Positions 17,761 through 19,896 of a stretch of DNA of 19,896 nucleotides are shown piece after piece. The stretch's first letter is position 1. Every line of letters starts with the position of its first letter. This DNA comes from Oscillospiraceae bacterium (GTDB lineage Bacteria > Bacillota > Clostridia > Oscillospirales > Oscillospiraceae): NCBI GenBank assembly GCA_024404735.1, contig JAKSPP010000015.1, forward strand, positions 1-19,896. The letters are read 5' to 3'. A program made the position numbers and the translations under genes. The notes under the pieces are model-generated. The model saw only the letters and a program-made list of their open reading frames with translations. It made no database searches and had not been told where the DNA came from.

Positions 17761-17788
17761 TTGACAAATCCTCTTCCGGTGCTATAAT
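17761..17788 (+). promoter_or_regulatory. Sigma-A promoter of the queuosine-precursor genes
   Basis: TTGACA (17761-17766), 16-base spacer, TATAAT (17783-17788). Transcription would start near 17795, giving a leader of about 150 bases. Confidence 0.88.
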
Positions 17789-17811
17789 GACAATTGCTTT
17801 TCTTCGGAATG

Positions 17812-17855
17812 CCGACAGTTCGTTTGTACCATCCTGTCGTTAAGTAAAACCAGGA
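17812..17855 (+). promoter_or_regulatory. Candidate preQ1-I riboswitch aptamer
   Basis: P1 CGACAG (17813-17818)/CTGTCG (17834-17839) encloses a loop that starts TTCG and ends ACCATC. The 3' tail TTAAGTAAAACCAGGA is A-rich and ends in GGA (17853-17855), which can pair with TCC (17832-17834) to make the H-type pseudoknot. The tail resembles the TTAACAAAACAAGG tail I recall from the Thermoanaerobacter preQ1-I aptamer. The gene order supports it: a terminator follows, then a queuosine-precursor transporter and queF. A second possible pairing, TTTGTA (17823-17828) with TACAAA (17861-17866), leaves the class open (preQ1-III also controls transporter genes). Confidence 0.68.
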
Positions 17856-17901
17856 CTACATACAAATTTAATATTGTCTCGTTGCAATATTGTTGGATGT
17901 G

Positions 17902-17925
17902 GTGCTGTTTTGCAGCACTTTTTTA
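17902..17925 (+). terminator. Leader terminator ahead of the YhhQ-type gene
   Basis: GTGCTG (17902-17907)/CAGCAC (17913-17918) then seven T, ending just before the SD AAGGAG (17932-17937). Such placement in a leader implies attenuation. The hairpin AATATTG (17870-17876)/CAATATT (17885-17891) just upstream may belong to the switch between states. Confidence 0.85.
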
Positions 17926-17946
17926 TTTTATAAGGAGTTTATTGCA

Positions 17947-18648
17947 ATGAGCAAAAAACAGACGGTCGTCTCGTCCTCCCCGAGCATCTCAAAAACCTTT
18001 CTCATCGTAGCGGTGTGCTACGTAACCTGCCTTCTTCTTTCCAATCTGATTGCGGGAAAGATGTGGGCAGTGTCCTCCTCCGTTACTCTGCCTGCCGCCG
18101 TTATTCTTTTCCCCGTAACCTATATCTTCGGAGATATCTTCACGGAGGTTTACGGCTTTAAGAAGGCAAGAATCATCATCTGGCTCGGCTTTGGCTGCAG
18201 CTTCTTTGCCGTACTCATTTATCTTCTCACAATCGCCCTGCCTCACCCCTCCTTCTGGGAAAATCAGGATGCCTACGCTGCCGTTCTCGGCACAACTCCC
18301 CGCGTTGCTCTTGCCTCTTTTGTGGGATATCTTTTCGGTGAGTTTTCAAACTCCGTTGTTCTTTCAAAGCTCAAGGTTGCAACAAAGGGAAGACTTCTCT
18401 GGGTACGCACCATTCTCTCCACCCTTGTGGGTGAAGGCTTTGACAGCATTATTTTCATTGTCATTTCCTTCTGGGGAACAATGGACAATGCAACCGTTAT
18501 GAATATGATTCTCTTCCAGTACCTTTTTAAGGTCGGCTATGAGGTCATCTTCACTCCCGTAACCTATGCCGTCGTTGCTTTCTTAAAGCGTGTTGAGGGC
18601 ATCGACACCTACGATTACAACATCAAATATCACATTCTGAAGGGATAA
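17947..18648 (+). CDS. Queuosine precursor transporter, YhhQ family
   Basis: A 233-residue integral membrane protein of the YhhQ family (COG1738/TIGR00697), which imports preQ0/preQ1 for queuosine synthesis. Recognisable features are the N-terminal LLLSNLIAGKMW, the FPVTYIFGDIFTEVYGFKKAR signature (about residues 57-77), SFVGYLFGEFSNSVVLSKLK and the C-terminal KVGYEVIFTPVTYAVVAFLKR. About six membrane segments are expected. The ATG at 17947 has AAGGAG nine bases upstream; the longer frame from 17890 would run through the leader terminator. It is co-transcribed with queF, whose start is eight bases after this stop. Confidence 0.93.
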   Translation: MSKKQTVVSSSPSISKTFLIVAVCYVTCLLLSNLIAGKMWAVSSSVTLPAAVILFPVTYIFGDIFTEVYGFKKARIIIWLGFGCSFFAVLIYLLTIALPHPSFWENQDAYAAVLGTTPRVALASFVGYLFGEFSNSVVLSKLKVATKGRLLWVRTILSTLVGEGFDSIIFIVISFWGTMDNATVMNMILFQYLFKVGYEVIFTPVTYAVVAFLKRVEGIDTYDYNIKYHILKG

Positions 18649-18656
18649 TAATTACT

Positions 18657-19139
18657 ATGAGAGAAAAAGAAGGATTAACTCAGCTCGGAAGTCAGGGCAC
18701 AAAATACTCCATGGACTATAATCCCGGAGTTCTTGAGCGCTTTTCAAACAAGCACCCCGGAAATGATTATTTTGTTAAGTTCAACTGCCCCGAATTTACA
18801 AGCCTTTGCCCCATAACCGGTCAGCCCGACTTTGCAAACATCATCATCTCCTATGTTCCGGACGAGTATCTTGTTGAATCAAAATCCTTAAAGCTCTATC
18901 TGTTCTCCTTCCGCAATCACGGTGATTTCCATGAGGACTGCGTCAACATCATTATGAAGGACCTTGTTGCCCTTATGAATCCGAAATATATTGAGGTCTG
19001 GGGCAAATTCCTTCCCAGAGGCGGTCTTTCCATCGACCCCTACTGCAATTACGGAAAGCCCGGTACAAAATGGGAGGATGTGGCCTTTGACAGAATGGCC
19101 CATCACGATATGTACCCCGAAAATGTAAATAACAGATAA
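18657..19139 (+). CDS. queF: NADPH-dependent preQ0 reductase QueF
   Basis: Reduces the nitrile of 7-cyano-7-deazaguanine (preQ0) to the amine preQ1, the precursor inserted into tRNA by TGT. It is a 160-residue single-domain (YkvM-type) QueF. The catalytic C51 lies in CPEFTSLCPITGQPDFA with D58 as its acid partner, and ESKSLKLYLFSFRNH (about residues 74-88) is the QueF substrate/NADPH motif. The SD is weak (AGGG, 12 bases before the ATG), and coupling to the transporter gene eight bases upstream may help. No queCDE genes are in the window, so with the transporter this looks like salvage of external preQ0, though synthesis genes could lie elsewhere. Confidence 0.96.
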   Translation: MREKEGLTQLGSQGTKYSMDYNPGVLERFSNKHPGNDYFVKFNCPEFTSLCPITGQPDFANIIISYVPDEYLVESKSLKLYLFSFRNHGDFHEDCVNIIMKDLVALMNPKYIEVWGKFLPRGGLSIDPYCNYGKPGTKWEDVAFDRMAHHDMYPENVNNR

Positions 19140-19179
19140 AAAAAGACAGTACCCTTAAATTCGGGGTACTGTCTTTTTT
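19138..19179. terminator. Bidirectional intrinsic terminator
   Basis: AAAAAAGACAGTACCC (19138-19153) pairs with GGGTACTGTCTTTTTT (19164-19179), giving poly-T on both strands. It ends queF on plus and the HD-GYP gene on minus. Confidence 0.94.
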
Positions 19180-19185
19180 AATATC

Positions 19186-19896
19186 TCAGGTCATTATAAT
19201 AGGCAGGTCCTCTGCGAGGACAAGCTCAAGAAGAGCCTGAGCAATGTCACTGTCGTATTTATCGCTCATGGAAAGAAGCTCCTCCGCCGCCGCTATCGGA
19301 GTTTTAACAGAGGTTTTATAGGTTCTAAGAGAGGTCATTGCATCAAAGCTGTCCGCAACGGCTATTATGCGGCTTTCAAAGCATATTTCATCTCCCTTAA
19401 GTCCGTTGGGGTAACCGCTTCCGTCAAGGCGTTCGTGATGCTCTGCAGCTATGGTGGCAATCTTGTTTCCGAATTTCGGCGCAATCAGTCGGGCGGAATA
19501 AATCGGGTGCTTTGTCATCAGCTTATACTCCTGATCGGTAAAAGCACCGGGCTTATTCAGAACATCAATGGGAATATAAATTTTTCCCACATCGTGGAAC
19601 ATGGACGCAGTTGTAAGGTCATTGAAGGCAGAGCTGCCCGGATTGAGTTTTCTTAAAATGGCAAGAGAGTAGTTCATAACATTGATGCTGTGGCGGTAGG
19701 TATAGGAATCCTTGGCATCAACCATTTTCATAAGCTCCGAGAGATTTTCATGGAAGTCCACTATGCCCTCAAAGACTCCGGAGTTTGCAACATAAAGAAG
19801 CCTTGTATTCTCAATTGCATTAATGGCGAGGTCCTCTTTAAGCTCCGATACATAGAAGCTGTCCCCCTCGGAAAGCTCAACAAGGCCCTTGTCACT
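19186..19896 (-). CDS. HD-GYP domain protein (3' part; runs off the window)
   Basis: Probable cyclic-di-GMP phosphodiesterase or related signalling hydrolase. The frame is open to base 19896, so at least 236 residues are present and the N-terminus, probably a sensor domain, is missing. The GTG at 19761 is internal, because the codons before it (…NTRLLYVANSGVFEGIVDFHE) continue the same protein. Motifs in order: DSYTYRHSINV with the first metal His, FHDVGKI (the HD pair), KHPIYSARLI, and HHERLDGSGYP, the GYP signature, then RIIAVADSFDAMTS. All expected metal ligands are there, so it looks catalytically intact. It is convergent with queF and shares its terminator. Confidence 0.9.
   Translation of the reverse strand, partial: SDKGLVELSEGDSFYVSELKEDLAINAIENTRLLYVANSGVFEGIVDFHENLSELMKMVDAKDSYTYRHSINVMNYSLAILRKLNPGSSAFNDLTTASMFHDVGKIYIPIDVLNKPGAFTDQEYKLMTKHPIYSARLIAPKFGNKIATIAAEHHERLDGSGYPNGLKGDEICFESRIIAVADSFDAMTSLRTYKTSVKTPIAAAEELLSMSDKYDSDIAQALLELVLAEDLPIIMT

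Overview
The window looks like a chromosomal segment of a mid-GC anaerobic Firmicute, most likely a gut Clostridium-class organism. The signs are AGGAG-type ribosome binding sites, TTGACA/TATAAT promoters, a T-box leader on alaS, a glycyl radical enzyme with its activase, a YhhQ/QueF queuosine cassette behind an apparent preQ1 riboswitch, and an HD-GYP protein. The lineage is inferred from gene content only. alaS and the glycyl radical operon use strongly C-ending codons, which suggests high expression.

Layout. 1-4.7 kb: a double zinc-ribbon membrane protein (minus), then miaA and a UvrD/PcrA-type helicase that overlap by four bases (plus), closed by a bidirectional terminator. 4.7-9.0 kb: an accessory-looking block, all on minus. 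It holds a 3' remnant of a leucine-rich-repeat lipoprotein gene, a secreted SLH/metallo-beta-lactamase/zinc-tail protein, a complete IS200-type element, and the intact leucine-rich-repeat lipoprotein. The last 142 bp of the intact gene recur almost unchanged in the remnant, so the block is bracketed by a direct repeat. 9.0-12.5 kb: T-box leader, alaS and a HIT-family hydrolase. 12.5-13.9 kb: a small unknown protein (minus) and a DMT-family exporter (plus) that starts at TTG. 14.0-17.7 kb: a long AT-rich leader with a 12-bp inverted repeat, then a glycyl radical activase and a glycyl radical enzyme of unassigned substrate. 17.7-19.2 kb: a candidate preQ1-I riboswitch with terminator, a YhhQ-type queuosine-precursor transporter and queF. 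19.2 kb to the end: the 3' part of an HD-GYP gene running off the window.

How the genes work together. tRNA function recurs: MiaA (A37 prenylation), AlaRS under uncharged-tRNA control, and preQ0 uptake/reduction for queuosine under preQ1 control. The glycyl radical pair is the main catabolic candidate, but no neighbour reveals its substrate. The lipoprotein and the secreted hydrolase are surface proteins whose locus has been reshaped by duplication and an IS insertion. No CRISPR array, rRNA or tRNA gene was seen.
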